A DNA stretch of 64,000 nucleotides, from the NCBI RefSeq assembly GCF_012273655.1, contig NZ_JAAWWP010000005.1, positions 372,001-436,000 of the forward strand, given 5' to 3'. The notes under the pieces are model-generated. The model saw only the letters and a list, made by a program, of their open reading frames with translations. It searched no databases and was not told where the DNA came from. Of the stretch, positions 1-9,205 are shown piece by piece; position 1 is the first letter of the stretch; the number at the start of each line of letters is the position of its first letter. A program made the position numbers and the translations under genes. Source of the DNA: Streptomyces physcomitrii (lineage in GTDB: Bacteria; Actinomycetota; Actinomycetes; Streptomycetales; Streptomycetaceae).

Positions 1-375
1 GCGGAGGCACCGGCGGACGCCGCGCGAGCCCATGTGCCCCACCCGCGGGCGGAGGCCGAGCCGTCCGCCCAGCCGGTCGCGCCGGAGACCGCGGTCCCGG
101 CCGCGGCGACCTGGACGGAGGGGATGGATTCCGTACTGCTGTGGAGCTGGCAGTCCGGGCTCGACCTTCAGATCGTCGCGGAGGAACTCGGCCTGGACGC
201 CAAGGAGTTGCTCCTGCGCGCCCGGAAGCTCGCCGCGGAGGGCCAGTTGACGCCCAGGGCATCGGCGTACCTGGACGTCCGGGCGGGCCGCCACCGCCGC
301 CACGACCCCGTGCAGTACACCTTCGTACCCGACAGCCCGGAGACCCTGTACAGCGCGCCGGGCGCCTACGGCTGA
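1..375 (+). CDS. C-terminal part of an unrecognised protein (partial at window edge)
   Basis: The frame is open from the first base to a TGA at 373-375, so this is the end of a gene that begins upstream. A GTG at 34 could start a 113-aa protein, but coding-like sequence continues before it. The visible part has an Ala/Pro-rich linker, then a compact segment with WTEGMDSVLLWSW and a helix-turn-helix-like stretch IVAEELGLDAKELLLRARKL (about residues 55-75), and ends YSAPGAYG. The helical motif resembles small DNA-binding or GcrA-like helices, but I do not recognise the family. It converges on kdpC with only 45 bp between the stop codons. Confidence 0.55.
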   Translation, partial: AEAPADAARAHVPHPRAEAEPSAQPVAPETAVPAAATWTEGMDSVLLWSWQSGLDLQIVAEELGLDAKELLLRARKLAAEGQLTPRASAYLDVRAGRHRRHDPVQYTFVPDSPETLYSAPGAYG

Positions 376-420
376 GCGGCCCGGCGCGCGCTGTCCGGTC
401 TCCGCGGGCCGCCCCGGGTC

Positions 421-1110
421 TCACCGGCCCGGTCCGCCGGGGTCCCGGATCAGGTCCCGGAGGGCGGTGTTCAACTCCAGGACGTTGACCTGGGGTTCGC
501 CGAGGAAGCCGAGGAGGCGGCCGGTGGTGTGCTCGGCGACGAGGTCCTCGACCTCCTCGACGCCGAGATCGTTCTGCTCGGCGACCCGGTGGACCTGGAG
601 CTCGGCGTACGCGGGTGAGATGGCGGGGTCCAGCCCGGAACCGGACGAGGTGACGGCGTCGGCGGGCACGTCCGCGGGCCGCACCTCGTACGTGGCGGTC
701 GAGTTGTCCTTCACCACGGCCGCCTTGGCGTCCCGGACCCACCGGATCAGCTCCTCGTTGTCGCCGGAGCGGTTGGTGGCGCCGGAGAGGAGCAGGGAGT
801 ACTCGGTGTTGACGCTGTTGGTGCCGAGTCCGTTCGAGGGGCGCGGCTGGAACCACTTGAGGTCCGGTCCGGGCGTCTCCTGGCCCTTCTTCAGCGGGAG
901 GTCGTAGCGCTGGCCGATGAGGGAGGAGCCGACGACCTGCCCGCTCCGGTCCTTGATCTCGGAGCCGTCGGCCTTGTCCTCGAAGAGGGCCTGGGCGATG
1001 CCGGTCACCGCGAGCGGGTAGACCACCCCGCAGACGAGGGTGAGGACGAGCAGGGCGCGCAGCCCGGCTCCGATCAGGCGCGCGGTGCTGCCGATGGGGA
1101 GGTGCGTCAT
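421..1110 (-). CDS. kdpC: KdpC, potassium-transporting ATPase subunit C
   Basis: Small single-span subunit of the KdpFABC high-affinity K+ pump, 229 aa. It has one N-terminal membrane segment (residues about 15-38, LRALLVLTLVCGVVYPLAVTGIAQ read in two parts) and family motifs such as SSLIGQ, WFQPRPS and GSGLDPAISP. KdpC stabilises the KdpA-KdpB complex. It is the last gene of the kdp operon and starts 6 nt after the kdpB stop. The C-terminus (EVEDLVAEHTTGRLLGFLGEP) is typical. Slightly longer than the roughly 190-aa enterobacterial form, as is usual in actinomycetes. Confidence 0.95.
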   Translation of the reverse strand: MTHLPIGSTARLIGAGLRALLVLTLVCGVVYPLAVTGIAQALFEDKADGSEIKDRSGQVVGSSLIGQRYDLPLKKGQETPGPDLKWFQPRPSNGLGTNSVNTEYSLLLSGATNRSGDNEELIRWVRDAKAAVVKDNSTATYEVRPADVPADAVTSSGSGLDPAISPAYAELQVHRVAEQNDLGVEEVEDLVAEHTTGRLLGFLGEPQVNVLELNTALRDLIRDPGGPGR

Positions 1111-1116
1111 GGCGGA

Positions 1117-3225
1117 TCAGCCGATTCCGGGGAGGAGGGTGAGGAGCAGGTCGATGAGCTTGATGCCGGCGAACGGGGCGAGGAGGCCGCCGACTCCGTA
1201 GAGGCCGAGGTTGCGGCGCAGCATCCGGTCGGCACCGGCGGGCCGGTAGCGCACGCCCCTGAGGGCCAGCGGCACCAGGGCGACGATGATCAGCGCGTTG
1301 AAGATCACCGCCGAGAGGATGGCGGACTCCGGCGAGGCGAGGCCCATGATGTTCAGCCGGTCCAGCGAGGGGTACGCCACCGCGAACATGGCGGGGATGA
1401 TCGCGAAGTACTTGGCGACGTCGTTGGCGAGCGAGAAGGTGGTCAACGCCCCCCGGGTGATGAGGAGTTGCTTGCCGATCTCGACGATCTCGATGAGCTT
1501 GGTGGGGTTGGAGTCGAGGTCGACCATGTTCCCGGCCTCCTTGGCGGCGGAGGTGCCGGTGTTCATCGCGACGCCGACGTCGGCCTGGGCGAGGGCGGGT
1601 GCGTCGTTGGTGCCGTCGCCGGTCATCGCGACGAGCTTGCCCCCGGCCTGCTCCCGCTTGATGAGGGCCATCTTGTCCTCGGGGGTCGCCTCGGCGAGGA
1701 AGTCGTCGACCCCGGCCTCCTCGGCGATGGCCTTCGCGGTCAGCGGGTTGTCACCGGTGATCATGACCGTACGGATGCCCATGCGGCGCAGCTCGTCGAA
1801 CCGCTCCCGCATCCCCTCCTTCACCACGTCCTTGAGGTGGACCACCCCGAGGACCCGCGCGCCCTCGGCGTCCTCCACGGCCACCAGCAGCGGTGTGCCG
1901 CCGGCCCCGGAGATCCGGTCCGTGAGCGCCCGCGCGTCCGCGGCGACGCTCCCGCCGCGCTCCGCCACCCACGCCAGTACGGAACCGGCCGCGCCCTTGC
2001 GGATCCTGCGCCCGCCCAGGTCGACGCCCGACATCCGGGTCTGCGCGGTGAAGGCCACCCACTCGGCGCCGGCCAGCTCGCCCCGGTCCCGTTCCCGCAG
2101 CCCGTACCTCTCCTTGGCCAGGACCACGACGGACCGGCCCTCGGGGGTCTCGTCGGCGAGCGAGGACAGCTGCGCGGCGTCCGCGAGCGCCTCTTCCGGC
2201 ACTCCCTCGACCGCCAGGAAGGCGGCGGCCTGCCGGTTGCCCAGGGTGATGGTGCCGGTCTTGTCGAGCAGCAGCGTCGACACGTCCCCGGCCGCCTCCA
2301 CCGCGCGGCCGGACATCGCGAGCACATTGCGCTGGACGAGGCGGTCCATGCCGGCGATGCCGATCGCGGAGAGCAGCGCCCCGATGGTGGTCGGGATCAG
2401 GCAGACCAGGAGCGCGGTCAGCACGATCAGGGAGGTCTGGTCGTCGGCGCCCGCGTAGATCGCGAAGGGCTTCAGGGTGACCACGGCCAGCAGGAAGACG
2501 ATCGTGAGGGAGGCGAGCAGGATGTTCAGGGCGATCTCGTTGGGTGTCTTCTGCCGGGCGGCGCCCTCCACCAGGCTGATCATGCGGTCGATGAAGGTCT
2601 CGCCGGGCTTCGTCGTGATCTTGACGACGACGCGGTCGGACAGCACCTTCGTCCCGCCGGTCACCGCGCTGCGGTCGCCGCCCGACTCCCGGATGACCGG
2701 GGCCGATTCACCGGTGATCGCGGACTCGTCCACGGAGGCGACGCCGTCGACCACGTCACCGTCGCCGGGGACGATGTCCCCCGCCTCGCAGACCACCAGG
2801 TCCCCGACGCGCAGCTCCGTCCCGGCGACCCGCTCCTCCTTCGTACCGGTGATCCGGCGGGCGACGGCGCCGGTCCTTGCGGTGCGCAGGGTGTCGGCCT
2901 GAGCCTTGCCGCGGCCCTCGGCGACCGCCTCGGCGAGGTTGGCGAAGACGGTGGTCAGCCAGAGCCAGCCGGTGATCGCCCAGCCGAACCAGTCGGCGGG
3001 GTCGGCGAGCGCCAGCGCGGTGGTGACCACCGAGCCGACCAGGACGACGAACATCACCGGCGAGGTGATCATCACGCGCGGGTCGAGCTTGCGCAGTGCG
3101 TCCGGGAACGACTTCAGCAGCTGCTTCGGGTCGAAGAGCCCGCTGCCGGCACGGGTGGGGGCCCCTCGGCCGCCGGGGGGCGGCAGGTCGTCGTGCGGGG
3201 CGCGGGCGGGGGTGGCGGTGCTCAT
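1117..3225 (-). CDS. kdpB: KdpB, catalytic P-type ATPase subunit
   Basis: Catalytic subunit of the Kdp K+ pump, 702 aa. The phosphorylation motif DKTGT, the actuator motif AITGES and the hinge [17 protein letters not shown] are all present, with the usual P-type set of membrane spans. The start is the ATG at 3225 ([10 protein letters not shown]); a much longer open frame upstream is only the kdpA gene read out of phase. The ATG overlaps the kdpA stop by 4 nt (ATGA), implying translational coupling. The N-terminal 50 residues are Pro/Gly-rich and probably cytoplasmic and disordered. Confidence 0.97.
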   Translation of the reverse strand: MSTATPARAPHDDLPPPGGRGAPTRAGSGLFDPKQLLKSFPDALRKLDPRVMITSPVMFVVLVGSVVTTALALADPADWFGWAITGWLWLTTVFANLAEAVAEGRGKAQADTLRTARTGAVARRITGTKEERVAGTELRVGDLVVCEAGDIVPGDGDVVDGVASVDESAITGESAPVIRESGGDRSAVTGGTKVLSDRVVVKITTKPGETFIDRMISLVEGAARQKTPNEIALNILLASLTIVFLLAVVTLKPFAIYAGADDQTSLIVLTALLVCLIPTTIGALLSAIGIAGMDRLVQRNVLAMSGRAVEAAGDVSTLLLDKTGTITLGNRQAAAFLAVEGVPEEALADAAQLSSLADETPEGRSVVVLAKERYGLRERDRGELAGAEWVAFTAQTRMSGVDLGGRRIRKGAAGSVLAWVAERGGSVAADARALTDRISGAGGTPLLVAVEDAEGARVLGVVHLKDVVKEGMRERFDELRRMGIRTVMITGDNPLTAKAIAEEAGVDDFLAEATPEDKMALIKREQAGGKLVAMTGDGTNDAPALAQADVGVAMNTGTSAAKEAGNMVDLDSNPTKLIEIVEIGKQLLITRGALTTFSLANDVAKYFAIIPAMFAVAYPSLDRLNIMGLASPESAILSAVIFNALIIVALVPLALRGVRYRPAGADRMLRRNLGLYGVGGLLAPFAGIKLIDLLLTLLPGIG

Positions 3226-4886
3226 GAGGCGAGCCCTTCGGCGAGCGGGCCCAGCGCCAGGGCCGGGAAATAGGTGAGTCCGGTGACGATGAGGATCGTG
3301 CCGACGAGCAGCCCCGCGTAGAGCGGCTTGTCGGTGCGCAGCGTGCCCGCGGTCTCGGGCACCGGCTGCTGCTCGGCGAGCGAGCCCGCGAGAGCCAGGA
3401 CGAAGACGATCGGCAGGAAGCGGCCGAGCAGCATCGCGATGCCGAGGGTGGTGTTGAACCACTGGGTGTCGGCGTCGAGTCCGGCGAAGGCGGAGCCGTT
3501 GTTGTTGGCGCCGGAGGTGTAGGCGTAGAGGATCTCGGAGAAGCCGTGCGCCCCGGAGTTGGTCATCGAGTTGCCGGGGGTGGGCAGCGCCAGGGCCACG
3601 GCGGTGAAGCCGAGCACCAGGGCCGGGGTGACGAGGAGGTAGCAGGCGGCGAGCTTGATCTGGCGGGTGCCGATCTTCTTCCCCAGGTACTCCGGGGTGC
3701 GGCCGACCATGAGCCCGGCGAGGAACACGGCGATGACCGCCATGATCAGGATGCCGTAGAGGCCGGAGCCGACACCGCCGGGCGCGATCTCGCCGAGCTG
3801 CATGCCCAGCATCGTGATGCCGCCGCCGAAGCCGGTGTACGAGGAGTGGAAGGAGTTCACCGCGCCGGTCGAGGTCAGCGTCGTGGCCACGGCGAAGAGC
3901 GAGGAGCCGGCGACCCCGAACCGGGTCTCCTTGCCCTCCATCGCCCCGCCCGCGATCTCGAACGCCGGTCCCCGGTGGGCGAATTCGGTCCACATCATCA
4001 GCGCCGTGAAGCCGAGCCAGATGACGGCCGTCGTGCCGAGGATCGCGTACCCCTGCCGCAGTGAGCCGACCATCCGGCCGAAGGTGCGGGTGAGCGCGAA
4101 GGGGATCACCAGGATGAGGAAGATCTCGAAGAGGTTGGAGAGCGGGCTGGGGTTCTCGAAGGGATGGGCCGAGTTGGCGTTGAAGTAGCCGCCGCCGTTG
4201 GTGCCCAGCTCCTTGATGGTCTCCTGCGAGGCGACCGCGCCGCCGTTCCACTCCTGGGTGCCGCCGGTGAACTGGCCGACCTCGTGGATCCCGGCGAAGT
4301 TCTGGAGGGCGCCGCAGGCGACCAGCACGAGCGCGCCGACCACCGAGAGCGGGAGCAGGATGCGTACCGTGCCGCGTACCAAGTCGGCCCAGAAGTTGCC
4401 GAGTTCACCGGTACGCGACCGGGCGAAGCCGCGCACCAGCGCCACCGCCACGGCCATGCCGACCGCCGCGGAGAGGAAGTTCTGCACCGCGAGACCGCCG
4501 GTCTGCACGACATGGCCCATGGCCTGTTCGCCGTAGTACGACTGCCAGTTGGTGTTGGCGACGAAGGACGCGGCGGTGTTGAACGCCTGGTCGGGATCGA
4601 TCGAGGAGAAGCCGAGCGATCCGGGCAGCGCGCCCTGGAGGCGTTGCAGCAGGTACAGGAAGAGGACGCTCACCGCCGAGAAGGCGAGCAGCCCGCGCAG
4701 ATAGGCGGGCCACCGCATCTCGGCGGACGGTTGGGCGCCGATGGCCCGGTAGATCCACTTCTCCGGCCGGTAGTGCTTCTCGGAGGAGTAGACCCCGGCC
4801 ATGTAGTCGCCGAGCGGACGGTACGCGAGCGCGAGCGCGGCGATCAGGGCGAGCAGCTGGAGCACACCAGCGATCTGGGGACTCAT
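3222..4886 (-). CDS. kdpA: KdpA, K+-binding and translocating subunit
   Basis: Channel-like K+-selective subunit of KdpFABC, 554 aa against about 557 in E. coli. It belongs to the superfamily of K+ transporters with four degenerate selectivity loops; visible loop elements include [20 protein letters not shown] sequence near residue 115, [20 protein letters not shown] near 225 and [13 protein letters not shown] near 460. About ten membrane segments can be read. ATG start at 4886, 8 nt after the kdpF stop. No kdpD/kdpE sensor-regulator pair lies in the window, so its regulation is not explained locally. Confidence 0.96.
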   Translation of the reverse strand: MSPQIAGVLQLLALIAALALAYRPLGDYMAGVYSSEKHYRPEKWIYRAIGAQPSAEMRWPAYLRGLLAFSAVSVLFLYLLQRLQGALPGSLGFSSIDPDQAFNTAASFVANTNWQSYYGEQAMGHVVQTGGLAVQNFLSAAVGMAVAVALVRGFARSRTGELGNFWADLVRGTVRILLPLSVVGALVLVACGALQNFAGIHEVGQFTGGTQEWNGGAVASQETIKELGTNGGGYFNANSAHPFENPSPLSNLFEIFLILVIPFALTRTFGRMVGSLRQGYAILGTTAVIWLGFTALMMWTEFAHRGPAFEIAGGAMEGKETRFGVAGSSLFAVATTLTSTGAVNSFHSSYTGFGGGITMLGMQLGEIAPGGVGSGLYGILIMAVIAVFLAGLMVGRTPEYLGKKIGTRQIKLAACYLLVTPALVLGFTAVALALPTPGNSMTNSGAHGFSEILYAYTSGANNNGSAFAGLDADTQWFNTTLGIAMLLGRFLPIVFVLALAGSLAEQQPVPETAGTLRTDKPLYAGLLVGTILIVTGLTYFPALALGPLAEGLAS

Positions 4887-4894
4887 GGCGGCAC

Positions 4895-4984
4895 TCAGAA
4901 CCTCTCCGGGAAGAGGAGGGCCAGCACGAGATATCCAAGGAGGGAGACGGCCACCACGAGACCGACGATGTTCTCGGCGTTCAC
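4895..4984 (-). CDS. kdpF: KdpF, 29-aa Kdp complex membrane peptide
   Basis: A GTG-initiated 29-residue peptide with one hydrophobic helix, [18 protein letters not shown], ending FPERF. Length, the central LGYLVxALL motif and position directly before kdpA all match KdpF, the smallest subunit that acts like a lipid stabilising KdpA. Its GTG at 4984 overlaps the TGA of the upstream 27-aa peptide by 4 nt (GTGA). It is too short for ordinary ORF calling and is easily missed. Confidence 0.9.
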   Translation of the reverse strand: MNAENIVGLVVAVSLLGYLVLALLFPERF

Positions 4985-5064
4985 AGCTTGGTCACCCCCC
5001 GGGCGACAAGAGCCACCAGCGCGAATACCGCGACCGCGGTGACGACGAAGGCCAGGTCGGCCAT
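4981..5064 (-). CDS. 27-aa single-span membrane peptide upstream of kdpF
   Basis: Starts ATG at 5064 behind a good ribosome site (CAGGAG, 7 nt away) and encodes a peptide beginning [17 protein letters not shown] and ending RGVTKL: one hydrophobic helix, then a short basic tail. Its stop overlaps the kdpF start by 4 nt, so it should be co-translated with the Kdp complex. I do not know a named family. By position and size it may be a second KdpF-like accessory peptide; that is inference. Confidence 0.7.
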   Translation of the reverse strand: MADLAFVVTAVAVFALVALVARGVTKL

Positions 5065-5240
5065 CGTTAACTCCTGAGTGACGTGAGAGGAAGGGAATCG
5101 GCCTGCTGGCCGACAAGAAGCAAACCTCGGTTTCCGCCTGCCGATAAGCCGCCTTGACGGGCTCCATACGAACAGTGGTAATCCCTTGACGCCGATCTGA
5201 CGCGGCCGGGTGCGACCCGCCACCGAGCGTCGCCCTCGGC

Positions 5241-5335
5241 TCCACGGAAAGAAACGGGATCCGGTCCATGGAAAGAAACGGGGCCCGGTCCGCGGAAGAA
5301 ACAGAGCCCGGTTCGCGGAAAAGAACAGGTCGGGC
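5241..5335. repeat. Four imperfect 24-bp tandem repeats upstream of the kdp operon
   Basis: Units at 5241-5264, 5265-5288, 5289-5311 (23 bp) and 5312-5335 share the core GGAAAGAAACGGG followed by a C/G-rich half ending CCGG. They lie about 180 bp before the first gene of the kdp operon, where a promoter, operator array or leader RNA would be expected. Confidence 0.8.
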
Positions 5336-5755
5336 CGGAGCGCCGGGAAGCGTGCCGCCCGCTCGCCCGGTGCGTACACGGGCTGACCGGGGATCTTGCC
5401 GGTCCGGGCGCTCCCTGACGCTTTCTTGACGGCACTGTGGCGGAATACACGTCCAGCCGTCAGAAGAGCGTCAATTCCCGGTCGCGGGAGGGGAGTTCGG
5501 GGGCGCGAGACGATACGTTCCCTTCGGCCACCGGCGACCCTCTCGCGGAAATTCGGATCAGAGGGGGGAGCGTGAGGGAAAGGGCACCGGCCGCCCTCTC
5601 ATAACCCGGACGGACCGGCGCACCTTCCGATTCCGCGAACAACTCGCCGTCTGCGTACGGGATTTCCTCCCCCGGCCCGGGGGTCGGCACCTCGCGGAGA
5701 ACGGGGAATACGGAGGCTGTCGCCGAGACGCGCGGCAGCGGGGAGCGGGAGCGGT
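5336..5755. other. Intergenic stretch without a convincing gene
   Basis: Non-coding between the kdp upstream repeat and the reductase gene. A minus-strand 76-aa frame at 5460-5690 has no ribosome site, no recognisable motif and shadow-like composition. No terminator with a T-tract was found at the end of the reductase gene. Confidence 0.4.
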
Positions 5756-6673
5756 TCAGCCGAGGATGTCGGTGATGCCCTCACGGAGGGAGGTGACGGG
5801 GAACTCGGGAAAGCGCTCCGTGAACTTCGCGGTCTCGAAGAGGTTGTCCCCGCGGTAGCGCGGCAGCAGTTCCCGTACCTCTCCGAGCGGCCCGATGAAG
5901 CGGCCGCCGATCGTGAACGCGGCCAGTGGCAGCACGGTGTACCCGATCCGGCGGCCGGTGACCTCTTCGGCCACCTCGATGATCTCGGCGTAGGTGCGGC
6001 GGTGGGGGTCGACGGGCAGGTGCCAGGTCTGGCCGTAGGCGCCCGGGGTGTTGCCGATCAGGGCGGTGGCCCGGCCGGCGTCCGGCGTCCAGATGAGGGA
6101 CCGGGCGGTCTTCGCGCCGACCGGGACGAGGGGCCGCTTGCCCGCCTTGATCCGGGCGAAGACGAGCGAGTTGGTCAGGCTCTTGGTCCTTCCCGGACCG
6201 TAGAACTCCGGGGCCCGGCAGATGACGGCGTCGAGCGATCCGGCGCTCATCGCGTCGAGGAGCATGGTCGCGATCCGCGCGCGTACCCGGCCCTTGCGGC
6301 CGTTGGGCTCGAAGCCGGTGGACTCGGTCTGCGGGGTGGTCGTCCCCGGATACATGTACGTGTTGTCGAAGAACACCAGCCTGGTGCCGTGCGCGGCGCA
6401 GGCGTCGATGACATTGCGCATCATGACGGGGAACTTCCGCTCCCACAGCTGCGCGTCCATGGGCAGGCCCACGGTGAGATAGGCGACCTCGCTGCCCTCG
6501 ACGGCCCGGGCGGTGGCCTCCGGGTCGGTCAGGTCGGCCTTGACGAGCTGGTCGGTCTCGTGGATCTTCGCGGGCTCGCGGCCGACCAGCCGGATCTCGC
6601 GGGTGAAGGCGCGGTACAGCTCGCGGGTGAGTTCTTCACCGATCGGGCCGTTGGCGCCCAGGACGGTCTGCAT
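5756..6673 (-). CDS. NAD(P)-binding epimerase/reductase (extended SDR or NmrA type)
   Basis: 305-aa protein with an N-terminal Rossmann fold: the cofactor loop VLGANGPIGEEL at residues 4-15, then an acidic-turn segment KADLTDP near 45. Later FFDNTYMYPG (about 100-110) carries the Tyr position and CRAPEFYGPG (about 150) is the typical extended-SDR turn. Such proteins reduce or epimerise small NAD(P)-dependent substrates; the substrate cannot be read. Monocistronic, with an imperfect palindrome about 75-100 bp upstream of the start, suggesting repressor control, though no regulator gene is adjacent. Confidence 0.85.
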   Translation of the reverse strand: MQTVLGANGPIGEELTRELYRAFTREIRLVGREPAKIHETDQLVKADLTDPEATARAVEGSEVAYLTVGLPMDAQLWERKFPVMMRNVIDACAAHGTRLVFFDNTYMYPGTTTPQTESTGFEPNGRKGRVRARIATMLLDAMSAGSLDAVICRAPEFYGPGRTKSLTNSLVFARIKAGKRPLVPVGAKTARSLIWTPDAGRATALIGNTPGAYGQTWHLPVDPHRRTYAEIIEVAEEVTGRRIGYTVLPLAAFTIGGRFIGPLGEVRELLPRYRGDNLFETAKFTERFPEFPVTSLREGITDILG

Positions 6674-6745
6674 GGGGTTCCCTCTCTTACGCGGCTACGT
6701 GACGCCCGGAAGGCGCTGGGGGATCCGCTCCACAGCAACCGTACA

Positions 6746-6773
6746 CCAGAATGTTTGCACCGCTTACATCTGG
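6746..6773. promoter_or_regulatory. Imperfect palindrome upstream of the reductase gene
   Basis: CCAGAATGT and ACATCTGG flank an 11-bp centre (TTGCACCGCTT), a dyad with a one-base bulge typical of TetR or MarR family operators. It sits 73-100 bp before the ATG at 6673 in an AT-richer patch that could hold the promoter. The matching regulator is not next to it. Confidence 0.5.
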
Positions 6774-6988
6774 GCGGACGGCCCCCCGGCCCAAGGCACC
6801 GACTACCGCCACCACCCATCATTGCCGCAGCTCACCCCGCCCGCAGCGCGACCCGGAGCGTGCGGCGGTCCTCGGGGTGGGGGTTCGCGCCGTACTGGCG
6901 CAGGGCATCGACGTCAGCGGTGGCGGCACCGGCACCGGCACCGGCACCGGCAAGGGTTTCCGCTCGGCTGCGAAGGGGGCGCCCCCCC
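6774..6988. other. Intergenic stretch with a CACCGG simple repeat
   Basis: Non-coding between the reductase promoter and the end of the PanE-M20 gene. It contains a run of five or so CACCGG hexamers around 6927-6954, a simple-sequence repeat likely to vary in copy number. No gene or terminator is supported. Confidence 0.5.
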
Positions 6989-9205
6989 CTACCGGGACAG
7001 AGCAGTGACCACCGCCGCGGTCAGCGCCGCGCGTTCCACCATGCCGCTGACCGTGGTGTGCTCCGAGCGGGCGTGGGCTCCGGAGCCGGTGGCGCCGAGG
7101 CCGTCCAGGGTCGGGACTCCGGCCGCGACGAGGAAGTTGCCGTCGCTGGCGCCGCCCACGGACGCCTCGTGCAGCTCCCAGCCGAGCGAGGACGCGCAGG
7201 TGCGGGCCAGTTCGGCCAACTCCGCGACGCCGGGGGTGCGTTCGAAGACGGGGCGGTTCCAGTCGCCGGACACCTCGACCGTCGTGCCCGGGTCGACGGG
7301 CCGGAGCGAGGCCAGGGCGGCGCCGATCCGCTGCTGCTCGGCCGCGGTGGCCACCCGTACGTCGAGCTTGGCGGCGGCGCGTCCGGCGGTGACGTTGCCG
7401 CGGGTGCCGCCCTCCACGACCCCGATGTTGAGCGAGGTGCCGGCCGCTCGGTCCCGTAGGCCGGTCAAGTGGAGGATCTGGTGGGCGAGTTCGTCGACCG
7501 CGCTCGCCCCGTTCTCGGGGTCAAGGCCGGCGTGCGCCTCGCGGCCGGTGACGGTGAGGGTGAAGAGGCCGACCCCCTTGCGGGCCGTCTTCACCGCGCC
7601 GTCGGCCGCGGCCTCGAAGACCAGGGCGGCGCGGCTGTTCCGTGCCTCGGCGACGATCGTCTCGCTGGAGGTGAGGCTGCCGGTCTCCTCGTCGCCGTTG
7701 AGCAGCAGGGTGCAGGCCGGGCGGGGCAGCCCGAGGGCGTCCAGCGCCTTGAGGGCCCAGACCGCCTGGACCAGTCCGGCCTTCATGTCGAAGACGCCGG
7801 GCCCGGTGATCCGGTCGCCCTCCCGCCGGAACGGCCACTGCTCCAGGGTGCCGGTGGGCCAGACCGTGTCGTAGTGGCCGAGGAGCAGCAGCGGGCGGGT
7901 GCCGGTGCCCGGGTAGCGGCGGATCAGGAGGTCGCCGGTTTCCGTCCGGGGATGTATCTCCTCGGCCTCGGGGGCGCCCAGGGCCCCGTCGAGCCAGTGG
8001 CGCAGCCAGGCGAGGCAGGCGCCGAGGGCCTCGGGGTCGGTGCTGGAACTCTCCTGGGAGGTGTAGGCCGCCAGGTCCGCGACCATCTCCTCGCGATGGT
8101 CCGCCAGCCAGGCCCGGAGGGCGGCCGCGCTCTCCTTGTCCGTACCCGGCGAGGCTCGGTCCGTGCCCCAACGTGCCTGTGGCGCCGAGGAGTTCGCCAA
8201 GCGGTCCAGGGTGTCGAGGCGGGCCTCCGCCATCAGGCCGGGGTCGCGTTCCAGTTCCCGCAGGCCGTCGAGGACGGCGCGCAGGACCGGGGTGGCCACC
8301 CCGTGCAGCTCGGCCTGGGCGAAGACCTCCGCGTAGTGCGTGGTCACCTCGACCGGTCGGCGGCGTACCGCCAGGTCGCGCCAGATCCCGCTGCGGTCCT
8401 TGGCCTGGGTGCGCAGCCAGGCGGTGAGGCGGGCGGTCGCCGTCCGGCGGGTCTCCTGGTCGGCGCCCCGGCGGAAGGCGCCCGGCGTGAAGGCGTCGAA
8501 GGGCTCCAGGGTGACGCCGAGGGCATCGGCCGCGTCGAAGACCTCGGCGGCCACCGCGTGCATCGTCGCGGGATGGCGGTCGATCAGCTCGGCCATCGGG
8601 GCGTCCGCGAGGGCGGTGGCCGCCAGCATCGCGCCGAAACCGGCCTTGGCCCACAGATAGCCCTCGACGTTGTCGCTGGCCACCGCGGGCCCCCAGCTGC
8701 CGAGGTCGGAGACCAGGGAGGCGACGCGCGGGGAGACGGGGGCGCCGTGGCACTCGCCGACCACCAGGGCCCCGGCTCCCCCGTCGAGGACGACGCCCGG
8801 TTCGATCACGTCGGCGAAGATGTTGACGAAGGCGGCGAGGGTGCGGTGCGGCCCGAGGCGCTTGGCGATCAGCTCCTCGTTGAAGCCGTTCTGCAGCGAG
8901 ACGACCCAGCCGCCCGGGGCGAGCCGCGGCCCGATCCAGTCCAGGGCCGCGTCGGTGGCCTGGGCCTTGACCGCGAGGAGCACGCGGTGGACGGTGCCGT
9001 CCCAGGAGTCCGGGGTCACCGCCTCGACCCGGACGCTCTCGCGGTGCTCGCCGCGCGCGAGGGTCAGGCCCCGCTCGCGGAGGGCGGCGACATGCGCGGT
9101 GTCGGTGTCGACGAGGCGAACCGGGTGCCCGGCCCGGGCCAGGCTGAAGGCGAGCGTGCCGCCGATGGCCCCGGCGCCGACCACGGTGTACGTAGCGCTG
9201 TTCAT
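6989..9205 (-). CDS. Fusion of ketopantoate-reductase-like domain and M20 metallopeptidase
   Basis: A single uninterrupted 738-aa frame. Residues 1 to about 345 are a PanE/ApbA-type reductase: GAGAIGG nucleotide loop at the N-terminus, SLQNGFNEE, and KAGFGAMLAATAL with the catalytic Lys position. After a short linker, residues about 360-738 are an M20 (carboxypeptidase G2-like) hydrolase: LLGHYDTVWPTG, GPGVFDMKAG, NGDEETGS and ARSEHTT give the metal ligands and catalytic Glu. Both halves look intact. Its ATG overlaps the SDR stop by 4 nt. An oxidoreductase fused to an amidohydrolase suggests consecutive steps on one substrate, perhaps an N-acyl or N-carbamoyl hydroxy/keto acid; that is inference. 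Confidence 0.85.
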   Translation of the reverse strand: MNSATYTVVGAGAIGGTLAFSLARAGHPVRLVDTDTAHVAALRERGLTLARGEHRESVRVEAVTPDSWDGTVHRVLLAVKAQATDAALDWIGPRLAPGGWVVSLQNGFNEELIAKRLGPHRTLAAFVNIFADVIEPGVVLDGGAGALVVGECHGAPVSPRVASLVSDLGSWGPAVASDNVEGYLWAKAGFGAMLAATALADAPMAELIDRHPATMHAVAAEVFDAADALGVTLEPFDAFTPGAFRRGADQETRRTATARLTAWLRTQAKDRSGIWRDLAVRRRPVEVTTHYAEVFAQAELHGVATPVLRAVLDGLRELERDPGLMAEARLDTLDRLANSSAPQARWGTDRASPGTDKESAAALRAWLADHREEMVADLAAYTSQESSSTDPEALGACLAWLRHWLDGALGAPEAEEIHPRTETGDLLIRRYPGTGTRPLLLLGHYDTVWPTGTLEQWPFRREGDRITGPGVFDMKAGLVQAVWALKALDALGLPRPACTLLLNGDEETGSLTSSETIVAEARNSRAALVFEAAADGAVKTARKGVGLFTLTVTGREAHAGLDPENGASAVDELAHQILHLTGLRDRAAGTSLNIGVVEGGTRGNVTAGRAAAKLDVRVATAAEQQRIGAALASLRPVDPGTTVEVSGDWNRPVFERTPGVAELAELARTCASSLGWELHEASVGGASDGNFLVAAGVPTLDGLGATGSGAHARSEHTTVSGMVERAALTAAVVTALSR

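Noticed and set aside
1102..3273. Long plus-strand open frame (723 aa) opposite kdpB/kdpC
   Set aside because: It is the antisense shadow of the kdp genes; composition is Gly/Asp/Arg/His-rich, no motif, no ribosome site.
3226..4251. N-terminal extension of kdpB to over 1000 aa
   Set aside because: The extra part is kdpA read out of frame; KdpB of 702 aa starts at the ATG overlapping the kdpA stop.
5065..5240. c-di-AMP (ydaO) riboswitch before kdp
   Set aside because: I could not find its conserved core in this stretch by eye; a covariance-model search would decide.
5460..5690. 76-aa minus-strand ORF between kdp and the reductase
   Set aside because: No ribosome site, no motif, composition like non-coding high-GC sequence.
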